Shown: positions 32,020-47,219 of the stretch, one piece after another
Numbering within the stretch: position 1 is the first letter of the stretch
Layout: every line of letters begins with the position of its first letter
NCBI RefSeq assembly: GCF_000315625.1
Contig: NW_005434610.1
Coordinates: 354,081 to 418,080 of the forward strand
Reading direction: 5' to 3'
From: Guillardia theta CCMP2712
Lineage: Eukaryota > Cryptophyceae > Pyrenomonadales > Geminigeraceae
Length of the DNA stretch: 64,000 bases
Program-made: the position numbers and the translations under genes
Notes under the pieces: model-generated
Seen by the model: only the letters and a program-made list of their open reading frames with translations
The model's database searches: none
What the model was told of the DNA's origin: nothing

Positions 32020-33327
32020 TGATAAGCAACGTTGCAATGTGAGTCCTTCCCTTCGTTGACATCGTTTCCTACACATTATGACTGCTTGTCAATGCAGGTC
32101 CCAGACTGTTGACAGAAGACAAGACGGCGCACAGATGGACCTCAGAGTAGGGAAGAAGTATAGAATCACGAAAAAGATTGGAGGAGGATCGTTTGGCGAT
32201 ATTTTTCATGGTGCTGCTGATTTCGCAATCGAGTGGCTCTGTTGATTCTGTTGCAGGTGTGCACATTGGCACTGGGGAAGAAGTTGCTATCAAACTTGAA
32301 TCTGTTCGTAGCAAGCATCCCCAGCTTTTGTACGAGTCAAAGGTGTTGCGTTACCTCAAAGGCGGGGTCGGGCTACCAGAAGTCCTTTGGTATGGGGTTG
32401 AAGGAGACTACAATGTGATGGTGATCGATCTTCTCGGCCCATCTCTGGAAGGTGCTGGTTCCTTGTCGATTTCTGCTGCATGCTTAACTTGTCTTGCATC
32501 AGACCTCTTCAATTTCTGCAACCGCAGATTTAACCTGAAGACCGTTCTGATGCTTGCCGACCAGGTATGTCGTGAGTTATACAGATTTTGAAAGCTGACA
32601 TAATTTCTTGTTTCAGATGCTGAGTAGAATAGAGTATGTGCATTCCAAAAGCTTTCTGCATCGAGACATCAAACCAGACAACTTCCTCATGGGCGTAGGA
32701 AAGAAGCTCCACATGGTCCATATCATAGATTTCGGACTGAGCAAGAAATATCGCGACCCCAAAACCTTAGAACACATTGCTTATCGTACCAACAAGAACT
32801 TGACAGGCACAGCAAGGTATGCAAGCTTGAATACTCACCTGGGAATCGAGCAAGGAAGGAGAGATGATCTCGAGGCTCTCGGATACGTGTTCATGTACTT
32901 CCTCCGGGGCAGCCTGCCCTGGCAGGGTCTGAGGGCTCATAACAAGAAGCAGAAGTATGACAAGATCAGCGAAAAGAAGTTGACAGTTCCTATTGAGCAG
33001 TTGTGCGCTGGTTTCCCCGAGGAGTTCTGTACGTACCTCAACTACGTAAGGAAGCTCAAGTTCGACGACAAGCCTGATTACGCCTACTTGCGCAAACTGT
33101 TCCGGGATGTTTACACCAGAGAAGGCTTTGAGTACGACCACGTCTACGATTGGACCACCCTCAAGTCTCAGCAGTCAAAGACAGGATCGAGCACCAATGT
33201 ATATAATGAGTTCCTCGCGAATCAAGTGCAAGGCAACATGGGCATGCCTCAAGGGCAGGGTGGAGTCGCAAACATGCCTGGGGTCAGAGTGCAGGGAGGA
33301 GAGCCGCAGAGCTCGCTCCAAGTCTGA
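32020..33327 (+). CDS. casein kinase 1 family serine/threonine kinase
   Basis: Five exons: 32020-32039, 32098-32210, 32257-32451, 32503-32564 and 32617-33327, all joined in frame with GT-AG introns of 46-58 nt. The kinase domain begins [18 protein letters not shown] (glycine loop), with AIKLE (Lys), [13 protein letters not shown] (catalytic loop) and [12 protein letters not shown] (magnesium loop). It has the CK1 hallmark [20 protein letters not shown] in place of the usual APE motif. The C-terminal tail of about 50 residues is Gly/Gln-rich. CK1 enzymes phosphorylate acidic or primed sites and act in Wnt-like, clock, trafficking and DNA-repair settings. A 38-residue leader precedes the kinase start region if exon 1 is used, and an alternative start is ATG 32135. 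Very close to the delta/epsilon/alpha type. Confidence 0.95.
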
Positions 33328-33605
33328 TCACGTTGTTCATCAAGGGCAAGATGTCGTGTTTTCTGGAGATCTTGTTCGATGGATAAATGATTGGAAGCTT
33401 GTTTTCTCGATTTTGGACCTGCTCGTGTATATCATGGAATCCGACTTTTTTTTCATGTTTTGCTATGGATTCATCACCCATTGTTGCCGTCGTTTGGATT
33501 GTCTCTTAAAGTTTCGATTCATCGGGTGCTTCATCTGCCAGACACGTCCCATTCTCGGCTCTGTGTAGTACAGTTTAATCTCAGTAATGAGCTTAAGGAG
33601 AGTCC

Positions 33606-35828
33606 CTAGTAAATCTCGTAGACTCTTCGCTTGGACGAGGTGGTTTGGTATTTCACAGGAACACGATGCGAGGTCAGGGAGGCTTCACGAGACTGTATCT
33701 TGACCGAGGATGGGCATGGCCTGCCATGAGGAGTCAGGGGACGAGAGGGAGGAGGGGAAAAGACCATCCGAATGTCTTGCGGCAACTTCTGGTTCCAGTT
33801 GGACGTGATAGTCTTGGTCCTTGTATAGAACCTGTTGGAGCCGTTAGCCTCCTCCTCCCCCCCGCTGTCGTCGCTCACTGGACGGCATTCTTGCCATAGA
33901 AGTAGAGGTCACCTGCCAGGAATGCCGTGAGCTCGAGAGGACTCGGCGGCCTCCCCTGGCCATACCGAGCATGCTCTTCTTGGATCCGGTGAAGGAGAAG
34001 TAGGGGATGGGAACAGGGATAGGAACGTTAATCCCGATCTGTCCTACCTGCAGCAGAATGTTTCGCCTCCTGCTCTCCTCAGACCACAGAGTGTCTGCTA
34101 ACCTTGATGGAGTTCTGGAAGTACCTCGCTGCCACTCCCGAGCTTGTGAAGATCGCTGTTCCGTTTCCTGTATGGCCATGTGACGACGATGGAGAGGATA
34201 CAGATGCTGGTGGTGGTGGTTGTCATGTGATGACGGCGATGATCATTGCAATGATGATGATGCCGAGGTGGAGTTGGATGTCCAAGAAGAGGATGACGAC
34301 CGGAAGGACAGGAAGGGAAGGACGAGGACGAGGACGAGCAGGAGGAGCAGGAAGAGGAGGGGAAGGAGGGGGAGCAGGAGCAGGAGGAGGAGGAGGGCGT
34401 GCACACTGACCGTAAGGATTGTCGTTGATGATTTGGATCGCCTCGTCTAAGTCCGCTGCTGAGATGCACACAAGCACCTGAGCGCGTGGGAATGTAAGGC
34501 AGAATGACACGAGGCGATGAAGAGGAGACAGCAGCAGAGGGAGGAGGGAGGAGGGAGGAGGGGGCGAGCAGTGAGGAGCCTGTAACGACGAAGGAGGTGG
34601 ATAAAGGAGAGGAGCGCATGGGAAAATATCAGGAGGACATAGAGAGAGAGAGCGAGGAGAGGAGAGGAGAGGAGAGGAGAGGAGAGGAGAGGAGGGTAGA
34701 GGATCGAAGAGCTTCTCATCACCGGGGCAAAGATCTCCTTCTGGTAGCACCTGCAGAAAGTCAGGAGGCTTCACTTCTCCCCTCACCGGACTCACTGCAT
34801 GCTCGTCGTCGCTTCTAGGATGGTCGGGCCAACAAAATTTCCCTTCATGCACTCAGTCATCTTCTGATCCTCCCCTACCCCCAAGGCCCAGCTCTCCTCC
34901 CTCTTCTCCTCTTGTCCGCTTTCCCTCCACCTCCCTCCTCTCTCCTCCTCCCTCCTCCTCCTCCCTCTACTGTCCTCCTCCTCCTCCTCCTACTCTCCTC
35001 CTCCTCCTCCTCCTCCTCCTCCTCCTTCTCACATTCGGGAATTCCCTCACAACGACTTGTCTCCCATCCAGATGCACTGTACACAGATTCAGCTCCCCCT
35101 CGCTGGCAGCAACGAGTACCTGTCGCTCCCTCCTTCACGGCCTCGCCCACTATCCCCTCCACTCTCCTCTGCTCCTCCTTCAGTCCTCCTCCCACTTGGT
35201 CACACTCGTCACCTTAGCAGCTGAGCTGATGAGGGGACCAACGTCGGCACGCGGATCGGTCCCCGCTGACACCACCAGCTTCTTCGCCTTCTGCACCAGC
35301 TCCGGCAGCCAATCCCTGCGTCGTTATCAGTCTCCCTCCTCCTCCTCCTCCCTCCTCCTCCTCCCTCCTCTTCCTCTCACCGAGCCTTCCCCACGAGAAC
35401 CATTACACTGATGGCCATGCAACGCTGCCCTGCTGCTCCGAAGGCTGCTCCTACCTGCTCCCGAGCTCATGCCCTTGTCAAGCAGGCAGTGCCCTTTCTC
35501 ACCATGGCGTTGAGCGCGTGCTCCTTGTCCGCGTCTGGGAGGATGACGGCATGGTTCTTAGCTGCCATATTGCACTGCAAGAGCGATCAGAAGAGGAGAA
35601 GGAAGGAAGGCCGAGGAGGAAGTGGAGCAGGAGGAAGAGGAGAGGAGGAAGAGAAGAGCTGTGGACAGGGATGACGACTTGCAGTAGGGTGCGCGCACCT
35701 GTACTCTCTTCCCTGCAAGCGTCGCTTGTCTCCAGATGTCTTCTCCAGCTACGGATGAACCGACAAATGAGATGGAGGAGATGTCTGCCTAGTTCGTTAT
35801 TTCCGGAGATGCTCACCGCTTCTTCCCT

Positions 35829-35891
<63 letters not shown>

Positions 35892-37722
35892 CTCACCTTC
35901 GTGTTTGCAGAGGAACTGTGCTGTGTCCTTGGAGCCGTGAATGATGTTTACAACCCCTGGCGGACAGCCTGAAGGACCACCATCACAAGGAAGGAGAACT
36001 GGAGGAAGGGAAGAGGTTTGAGGGGGGGGGGGAGAGCGGGAAGAGAAGGGCGGGCAAGGAGGAGCAAGAGAAGAGGAAGGGAGAACAGCAAAAGAAGAGA
36101 GGACGTCGGATGGAGGATGGAGGGCAGGATGGAAAGTAAAGGGAATGAGAGGAGGAGAGGAGAAGGAGATAACAAGGTATCGCACCTGCTTGCTCGATGA
36201 GTTCGACTAGCCGATGAGCCGTCCCTGGCACCATCTCGGACGGTTTGAGGATGAAGGAATTCCCGCAGACTGCTGCCATGGGGAACATCCAGAGCCTGAG
36301 CAGGACGCGATAGAGGTGAGAAGCGAGGAAGAGCGAGGGGGAGCGAGGGGGAGGTTGAGATTTGTTTAGAGGAGTAAGAGGATGCGGAGGAGGAGGTGGA
36401 ATGGGGGGGAGGTACAAAGTCAGCCGGGGGGCAGGGCGGGAGAAGGAGAAGTTTCATGCTCACGGGGATCATTGCTGGGAAGTTGAATGGGGTTGATGCC
36501 TGCCCGTACCCCCGAGAGGGACTCGGGAAGGAGAAGATGTCCATGCCCCCTACCTTCCTTGTTCAGGAGGAGTCGGAGCACGGGCCCAAGGAGGTGAAAN
36601 NNNNNNNNNNNNNNNNNNNNNNNNNNNNNNNNNNNNNNNNNNNNNNNNNNNNNNNNNNNNNNNNNNNNNNNNNNNNNNNNNNNNNNNNNNNNNNNNNNNG
36701 AGGGGATAGAAGGGAGGGGATAGAAGGGAGGGGAGAGAAGGGAGGGGAGAGAAGGGAGGGGAGAGAAGAGAGGGAGAGAAGGAGGGGAGAGGAAAAAATA
36801 CGATTCAAGGCGAGGATAGGAGCGAGGAGGGGGAGGGAGAGAGGAGGAAACGGCAAAAAAGACTGTTTACAGCTTGCCATGGGAACTTGCTCACCTCAAG
36901 ACCGCGGAAGATGTCTCCCTTTGCATCTGCGAGGGTCTTTCCTTGCTCGCGCGTGATGATGTTGGCCAGCTCATCGGTGTGCTCCCTGATGAGGTTCTTT
37001 GAAGACCGTCAAGCCTTGGCTCCTCCTCCTTTCCGCCTCCCATCCCCATCCTCCTTCTCCCTTCCATCGTCTTCCATGTTGTCGTCTTCCTCCAACTCCT
37101 CTTCCCAATCCTCCTTCACCACCACCTCCACACACGTCTCCTCCTCCTCCTCCTCCTCCTCTACACACGTCTCCTCCTCCTCCTTGCCTTCCACCCTCTC
37201 TCTTTCCTCCCTTCCTCCTCCTTTCTCCACCTGGAAGCGAAACATGACTCTCTGCCTCTCAGAAACTGAGACCTGATCACAAATTATCACAATCACTTCA
37301 CAACTTTCCTACGAGGTACACAACCTTGGACCATGAAGCTGCAGCTGCGGTTGCTGCCTCCACGCACATCTTCATCTCATCCTCCGTTGCTTGGGGGACC
37401 CGGGAGATCAGCTGGAGGGAGGGAGGGAGGGAGTTTTGTGAGCTGACTGGTCAAGGAGCAAGCAAGGAAAGCACCTCCTGTGTGGCTGGGTCCTTCACAT
37501 CGAAGAAGGTGGTGGACTTGGAAGGGACCGCTTTACCGTTGATATGGTGCGCGAGAACAGAGACTGGATACAAGGCAGACTTGAGCTATACGGCATAACA
37601 TTTCCTTGTGCAGATAATGACCTGAGCGATGGAAGAAAGAAAGCTTTCTCCTTGAAGCGAGAAAGATCATGTGGCGATTCATGGCATAAATCTCTACCAC
37701 GTGTCAGGATGCTCGACAACAT
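33606..37722 (-). CDS. methylmalonate-semialdehyde dehydrogenase (ALDH6 family)
   Basis: Minus strand, at least twelve short exons. Order: [20 protein letters not shown] (about 37500-37560), [54 protein letters not shown], the exon at 36466-36557 beside the gap, [40 protein letters not shown] and [17 protein letters not shown]. Next come [18 protein letters not shown], then [20 protein letters not shown] with the catalytic Cys near 35425, [59 protein letters not shown], and [20 protein letters not shown]. It ends [20 protein letters not shown] near 33800. The enzyme makes propionyl-CoA or acetyl-CoA from methylmalonate or malonate semialdehyde in valine and pyrimidine breakdown, usually in mitochondria. 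The 5' exon is unresolved; a presequence-like [11 protein letters not shown] at 37722 is a candidate start. Confidence 0.92.
35826..35894 (+). repeat. (GTCCTC)n minisatellite in an intron
   Basis: About ten gtcctc/ctcgtc hexamers fill the intron just downstream of the FLCKHE exon of the dehydrogenase gene (minus-strand gaggac units directly after its donor). Confidence 0.9.
36600..36699. other. assembly gap
   Basis: Run of N. It lies in the intron between two exons of the dehydrogenase gene. Confidence 0.99.
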
Positions 37723-37729
37723 TCTTATC

Positions 37730-38700
37730 GGTATAAACTTTGTTTGACTGTGTTGAAAACTTTGTTTGAGTTGCACTCACTAGCTCTCAGGCTCTCAGGC
37801 TAGCTTGAAGGATGTTGCATGGCACCATCCTTCCTTCCCTTTGTCAATCATGGTTCAACCCTCGCCCCTCCTCCTCTCCATCTTCCTCTCCTTCCGCTCT
37901 CTCCCTCCCTCTCCTCCTTGCTTGCTGCTCTCCTTGCTTTGTTTCCTTTTTGTTGCGGTTCTTGCGCCCTACCCTGACTACCCCACCCCCAATTTTTTTC
38001 ATTTTCCAAATCACACCCTCATATTTGCAGATTTGCTACTTAGTACCCGTATTATTTACAAGTGTATTACCCCTCTAATCCCTCAACTTTACCACCCTAC
38101 CATGATTTTGCTCCCGAAGTCGTGTTTACACCCTACCTGCAACGGCCCCCAGATAGCACCCGACCCCCTTTCCTGTTTATTTTGTGTCAGATCCTAGGGG
38201 GTGGTGAGTAGAAACGACAAGGGAGAGGAGAGACGAGGGAAGGGGGACGGGAGGGGAGGAGGAAGGGAGGGGAGGGGAGGAGGGAGGAGGGAGGAGGTAG
38301 GGGAGGGGAGGAGGAAGGGAGGGGGGGAAGAAGCGAGAGAGGGAGGGAGGGAGGGAGGGAGGGAGGGAGGGAGGGAGGGGAGGGAGGGGACGACAGAATA
38401 AGAAGAAGTGAGATTACATTCGGCGAGATCTACGTTGGTAGGATGAAAAATGAGAAGATCGCTCTGATAGAAACAATGATCATCGCCCGTGGACGCAGTG
38501 GGCTGAAAGTAATGAAATGCTCATCAGAGCCGTGTGGAGATTCCACAGCATCTTGAAATCTTTATATGCAAATGCACACAAACACTCCTGTCCCGCATTG
38601 CAACCAGAAGTCGTCCTCGTCATGACCAGGGATCAAAAGACGTCTTCTTCTGATCCAGAGCAAACGTCGGGAGGGGGGAGAGCTACACGCACGAATGAAA
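37730..38700. repeat. spacer with dispersed repeat and purine-rich arrays
   Basis: 37960-38190 carries taccctgactaccccacccc, cttagtacccg and taccaccctacc units of the dispersed family on an AT-rich background. 38215-38395 is nearly pure G/A, with (GGGA)n at about 38335-38385. No gene is supported. Confidence 0.6.
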
Positions 38701-38703
38701 AAG

Positions 38704-42236
<3,533 letters not shown>

Positions 42237-43122
42237 GTTGTCCCTCTGCTACTCCGACAACCGGACCGGGCTGCCTGATATCAGGCAGACTGCACATGCA
42301 TAAGAATCCAGTCAACGTCTTTTTCAAGTCAGTTTTAGGTAGAATAGACACTGTCGAGGCTTTCTCGGTCTCTCTATCACCTCCTTGTCCTCTACTTCTC
42401 TCTCCCCTGAGCTTTTCACAGCTTGCCAAGTTTTACGTTTTCCCTCCGGGCCTCACCTACCTTCCTTGTCCTCGATCTTCCCTCCTCTCCCCTTCTCTCC
42501 TCTCCTCTCCTCCCACTCTCATCCTCTCTTCCCGCTCTCCTCCCTCCTGTTGTCTCCTTAATCCGCCATGGACGGGTGCCATTGAAAACTTTTGACCCGA
42601 TCGTTTTTGCAACGGAATTCAACGGAGGAGAAATAGAAGTAACGATCAATGTAACGGTCTGGGAAGGCGGGAAACATGGAGTGGGACGATGGTGGAGGTA
42701 CGTCAGGAGGTGCGAGGGAGAGATGGAGGAGGAGGAGGAGGGGACGGGAGAGAGGAGGGAAAACAGAGGAGAAGAGCAGGGGAGGGGAGGGGGGAGAGGA
42801 GGAGGGTGGAGGAGGGAGGAGTGAAGGGAAGAGTAGGTGCAGATCGAAAGTGAGTGCAAGGTTTGGGCAAAGGGGTGAAGAGATGGAGAGAGGAGAGGAG
42901 GAGAAGAGGTATGTCCTTCCTATGGGGGATTGTTCGGAGAGAGTGGTTGAGGAGAGCTGCCGATGCGACAGGTCAGGAAGAGGAGGCAGAGGACGTGGAT
43001 TGAGTGAAAAGGAGGAAGACAACATCGGAAGGAATGAGAGAGATATAGCATCATGGAAGGAGGAAAGAAAGGCTAGAACCGACGTGGTGAAATGAAGGAG
43101 CAGGGACGAGGTAGTAGATGAT
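42237..43122. other. divergent intergenic region, purine-rich
   Basis: 42480-42560 is pyrimidine-rich and 42690-42900 is G/A-rich on the plus strand. The open frames across it consist of Arg/Glu/Gly low-complexity sequence and are not credible. It separates the divergent C2/PDZ and SNF5-like genes. Confidence 0.55.
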
Positions 43123-46100
43123 ATGCTGTCAGTAGAGGAGGGGTTGGAAGATTTAGAAGAGGAGCAACGAATAAATGCGCTGAAAAAGCTTCCATGTTAT
43201 GTGATCCATGACATCCTCATTCATGTTCGCAGGCATACCACGGAGCTCAGTGATTGATGACGATCAGATTGTAGTTCCGGCAGACGAATTCGATGATGAT
43301 GACGATGATGATGCAGTGGGTCTGATCGAAGAACAAGATGAAAAAGTACCTTCATGTGTTTTCGCACACCCAAGATTTGACTTCCTCCCAGGATGACTTG
43401 GACCACGAAGCGAATGAAGAGGAAGAGGTTTTGTGACATTGTGTTACAAATTTATGCCTGCCTTATTCCTGTTTTCAGGATGAGAATGACCAAGGAGACA
43501 TCGAGGAGGAGGAAGAAATTCTTGGAAAAGTGAGATTCAATCTTGATCCCTCCTGTGCTGAAGCTCCCAAGCAGGCGGGATCGAGTGAGTTTGTTGAGGG
43601 CGAAGAAGCGGATGCAGGGGAAGAGGAGGAGGAGGAGGAGGAGGACGCAGATAAAGCCGAGGACGCAGAGGAGGATGAAGATGAAGAAGAAGACGAGGGG
43701 CAGAATGATAACCAGCTTATCTCGGAAAGCGTTTATGATGGGTCTGTTCAACCCACCCCCAGTGCAGATGGAAGAGGCCATGGAGCCCTCGATGCCTTGT
43801 TGGCGGCCGCAGCTTCCAATGAAGGTGCATCAGGAGAACAAACATCTGCGAAGACGGACAAGCCGGCGAAAAAAAAGGACGACAAAGTGTGGATCCCCGC
43901 AAAGAGACATGTTCCACTTGAAGAGCATCAGCATTGGCAACAAGACACGATCAAATGGGTGGAGAAACACATGAAAGACCACAAGGTCACGCATGCGCAG
44001 GTACGTGTCTCTTTGCGTGTATCAAACCTCGGTTCTGTGTAAGATGCAATTCAGCTCTCACGTCGCTCCGGTGTACCCCCGGACCGACTTGTGGAGTACT
44101 TAGAACAGCGATCAACAGTCGATCCGCGAGTAACCAACCAAATTCGTCGATACATTCGAAAGTAGGCATCATCTCATTCACTCTGACACCTGAACAACCC
44201 TGAATGTCTTTTGCTAGTTTTCTTGATCGTGAAAAGAAGGACAAAGAAAAGCGTCAGAAGGAATTGCTCGAGGGGAATGCAGAAAAGAAGCCATCTCACA
44301 AGGTACAATGGGACACATGAAGGCTTGCAAACTGAAGTTCCTGTCAGATTCAATACCACAAGAGGGCTGAGACCAGAGATTCCAAATCCAAGGAGTTGGA
44401 TCCTCAGAATTTGATCAAGATCGATGATTCACCCATGTGATCATACAATTTTTAGTTCCACAACTCATGCTGAAGTCTTTCCTAGATCTGTAGACGCTTT
44501 GCCTGAATGGTCCGTGCCGATTGAAATAAGTATCAATCACGAGGGACACAATGTGATGCTTTATTTGTTTTATCTTCGCAATTTGTTTTAATGGTTTGGA
44601 TCTCTGATTTTGGACTTGACAGGTTCAGGAACGTATTTTATGGAACCTGAAAGATGATTATGTGGAGCCGGAGGACTTTGCTGCAGCTTTTTGCAAAGCT
44701 TATCATCTCCCGGCTACTTCCGAGAACGAAATATCAGAAAGCATCAGAAACCAGGTCTCTAAGTATCCTCGATGGGCTCCCATGAAGCGAGGAGCCCGGA
44801 ATTCACAGCCAGAAACCATCGTCGATCTGGAGATTAATGTAGAGGTTGGAATCATTTTGTTTACGCATAGTTTATCATAATCTTGAGTGACAGGTGGAGG
44901 GCCTCAAGTTCCATGACAGGCTCCGTTGGGATCTGCTGGATAGAAAGAGTAATCCTCGGACGATTGCTGCGCAAATATGCACCGACTTAAAACTCCCGGC
45001 GTTTGCTGTAAATCCATGGAGCCAGCCAGCATGCGCTTGAGCTGATGCAGTTGCAGGTTTCTGCGATTGATACTGAGATCAGAAATCAAATCAAGAAGAA
45101 AAGTCAAGATCTCTGGCAGGATCCAGCATCTTCAGACAAGTACTCGCTGCCGTGAGAGGAGGAGCAAGAGAAATGACTCTGTTGTAGCATATTAACAGGC
45201 AGCTCGACCCATGACCTTGAAGCGCTGAATGAATGGACACCCAAGATAAATGACCAACTCAGTATCTTGCTGCCCTCACGTCTTCCTCCGAAATCTGTGA
45301 GGGGTCGATTTGCATCTCAAGCTCTGGTAGCTGACGAGTGGATAGACGTACAAGGAAGAAACGGACAAGAGCATGATGGTCGACGAGACTCAGGAGGACT
45401 TGGAGTACTTTCGTCAACAAGAGCAAAAGGTAGTGCTTCATCAGCTTTCCTCCCGACGTGAGTTGTTATGCCAGCTGAGAATGCACAACGACATGCTCAA
45501 GTCAGCCGTTGCAAGTCCCCTCACGTCGCAGTTCCCTGCGCTGAATCAACCGCTCTTCAATCAGAATTCTTCGACACCCAGCGGAAAGGGAAAGTCAAAA
45601 GGCTCTTCAGGACGCAAAGGCTCCAAGGCATCAGCACTGGCCCAGGGCAACAACATCGCAAGTTTCAACCAAACAGACAACCGGATGCCTCCGAGCACGA
45701 ATGGAACGTACCAGCAGATGCTTGGCAGGGGAGAACTGGACGTGTCCTTTGGCTCACTTGGAGCAGGGATGCATGGCATGGCAGGGAGTATGAATCAAAA
45801 CCATCCCACAAATATTCAAGGGGGCAGGTGCTTGAGAGCCTGTTGCTTGTTCAAACTCACTTGTCACCAGCAGCGGGGGTCACAGGTTTGTAGTAGATAA
45901 CGATCTGAATGGCCGGCAAGCCGGAGTCACCCAGCTATCCTTCGATGTCCAGGGGAATCTGACGCAGAAGAAGCCCAACAAGAAGCAGAAGGTAGTCGGA
46001 CTTGACTGAACTTGACCTGCTGCCTTCATGCTGATCTTCTGTCAATAGAATCGTCAGTCCGCCCCCTCCTCGTATGGAAGGAGTGAGATGGGTGCTCCAG

Positions 46101-46276
46101 GCCGTCCATTGCCTCCTCCCTCGTCCTCTCCCTATCGGAACAGCTCTCTACAGAATCCAGCAGCGAATTTCGGGGGCGGCCGGGGGCAACTTACCGTCGA
46201 GACCATCCAGATGATGTCAGAGGCATTGATGGCAGATGAGAATCAGTACGACGCTGCCTATGGCAACCAGTGGTGA
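43123..46276 (+). CDS. SNF5/SMARCB1-like SWI/SNF subunit
   Basis: ATG 43123 (MLSVEEGLEDLEEEQRINAL). An in-frame stop lies just upstream at 43093. The N-terminal 200 residues are strongly acidic (D7, E-rich). A helical piece follows (DAIQLSRRSGVPPDRLVEYL). The core is a tandem SNF5 fold from about 44490 to 45110. Repeat 1 is LPEWSVPIEISINHEGHN joined across an intron to VQERILWNLKDDYVEPEDFA, then ESIRNQV. Repeat 2 is ETIVDLEINVE joined to VEGLKFHDRLRWDLLDRKSN, TIAAQICTDLKLPA, and HALELMQLQVSAIDTEIRNQ. SNF5 is a core subunit that anchors SWI/SNF remodellers to nucleosomes. The C-terminal part is Gln/Ser/Asn/Gly-rich and ends NQYDAAYGNQW at 46276. Introns are short and mostly well supported. The long acidic N-terminus is unusual for the family. 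Confidence 0.8.
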
Positions 46277-46384
46277 GTCTTGCTGAACTGATGTACATAG
46301 TCTTGTAGATACTCGAACAACTAAAGAGCAAAAGGAGTAAAGCCATAATGACAGCGCGGGGAGCGAGTAGTTGTGAGGACATTT

Positions 46385-47141
46385 TTATTGCGATGCAGGC
46401 AAAAACTTGGAGGATGGAATGGCGGAGAACTTGGCGATCAGCTCCTGCTGCAGCACCACGTTCTTCTGACCTACCGTCCCATCCCAGGTGATGGGGTTGC
46501 CCTGTGTGCGGCAGTGAGCAGCGGGCAGCGTCACATGCTCTGCTCCAACCTCGTATGTCAGGCGCTTGAGGATGGGAAATGAAGTTAAGAGGAAGGGAGG
46601 GATGCGACTGATCTGTGGATGGGCCCGATCTCAGTGACTGCAGACCTTGTCCTGCCCTGTGCTCGCGGACCTGATTGTTGGCGACCATGAGATTTTGTAA
46701 GTTGCTGCAGTTCTCGAGCCCAGAAGGGAACCTGAGGGAAGTCAGCGAGAGGAGAGAATTGATGGGAGCAGGAATGAAAAAGCAGCAGCAAGGGGGAGAG
46801 CGAGGGAGAGATGGTAAGGAAGAAAGGGGCAGGACGCGACGAAGCAGAGGAGGTGAGGAGGAAGAAGTGTCGAGTGGAAAGGAAGGAGAAAACTCAGTCG
46901 GGACAGAGGAGGGTGACGGAGAGGAGGGAGGAGGGATTCACTCTTCGAGGATATTGGAGGAAAGGTCGATTGTCTTGAGCTTGATTGTAAACACTTCGGG
47001 AGGAACGTGATCGATCTGTCAAATGTCAAGAAGGTTGACGACGAGTGAGGAAGAGTAGACTTTGTTGGAGGCAAGCATGAGCTTCCATAGCATCTGCAAG
47101 TTCCCTACAGACGCCGGGACCTGTACATCCTTCAGTTGAGG

Positions 47142-47219
<78 letters not shown>

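Noticed and set aside
34223-34852. Minus-strand frame of about 200 codons in the dehydrogenase locus
   Set aside because: It reads through two real exons plus the CT-rich intron between them. Only [10 protein letters not shown] and the NDNPYGQ exon are genuine.
36396-36956. Plus-strand frame crossing the N run
   Set aside because: Antisense to dehydrogenase exons and dependent on unknown bases.
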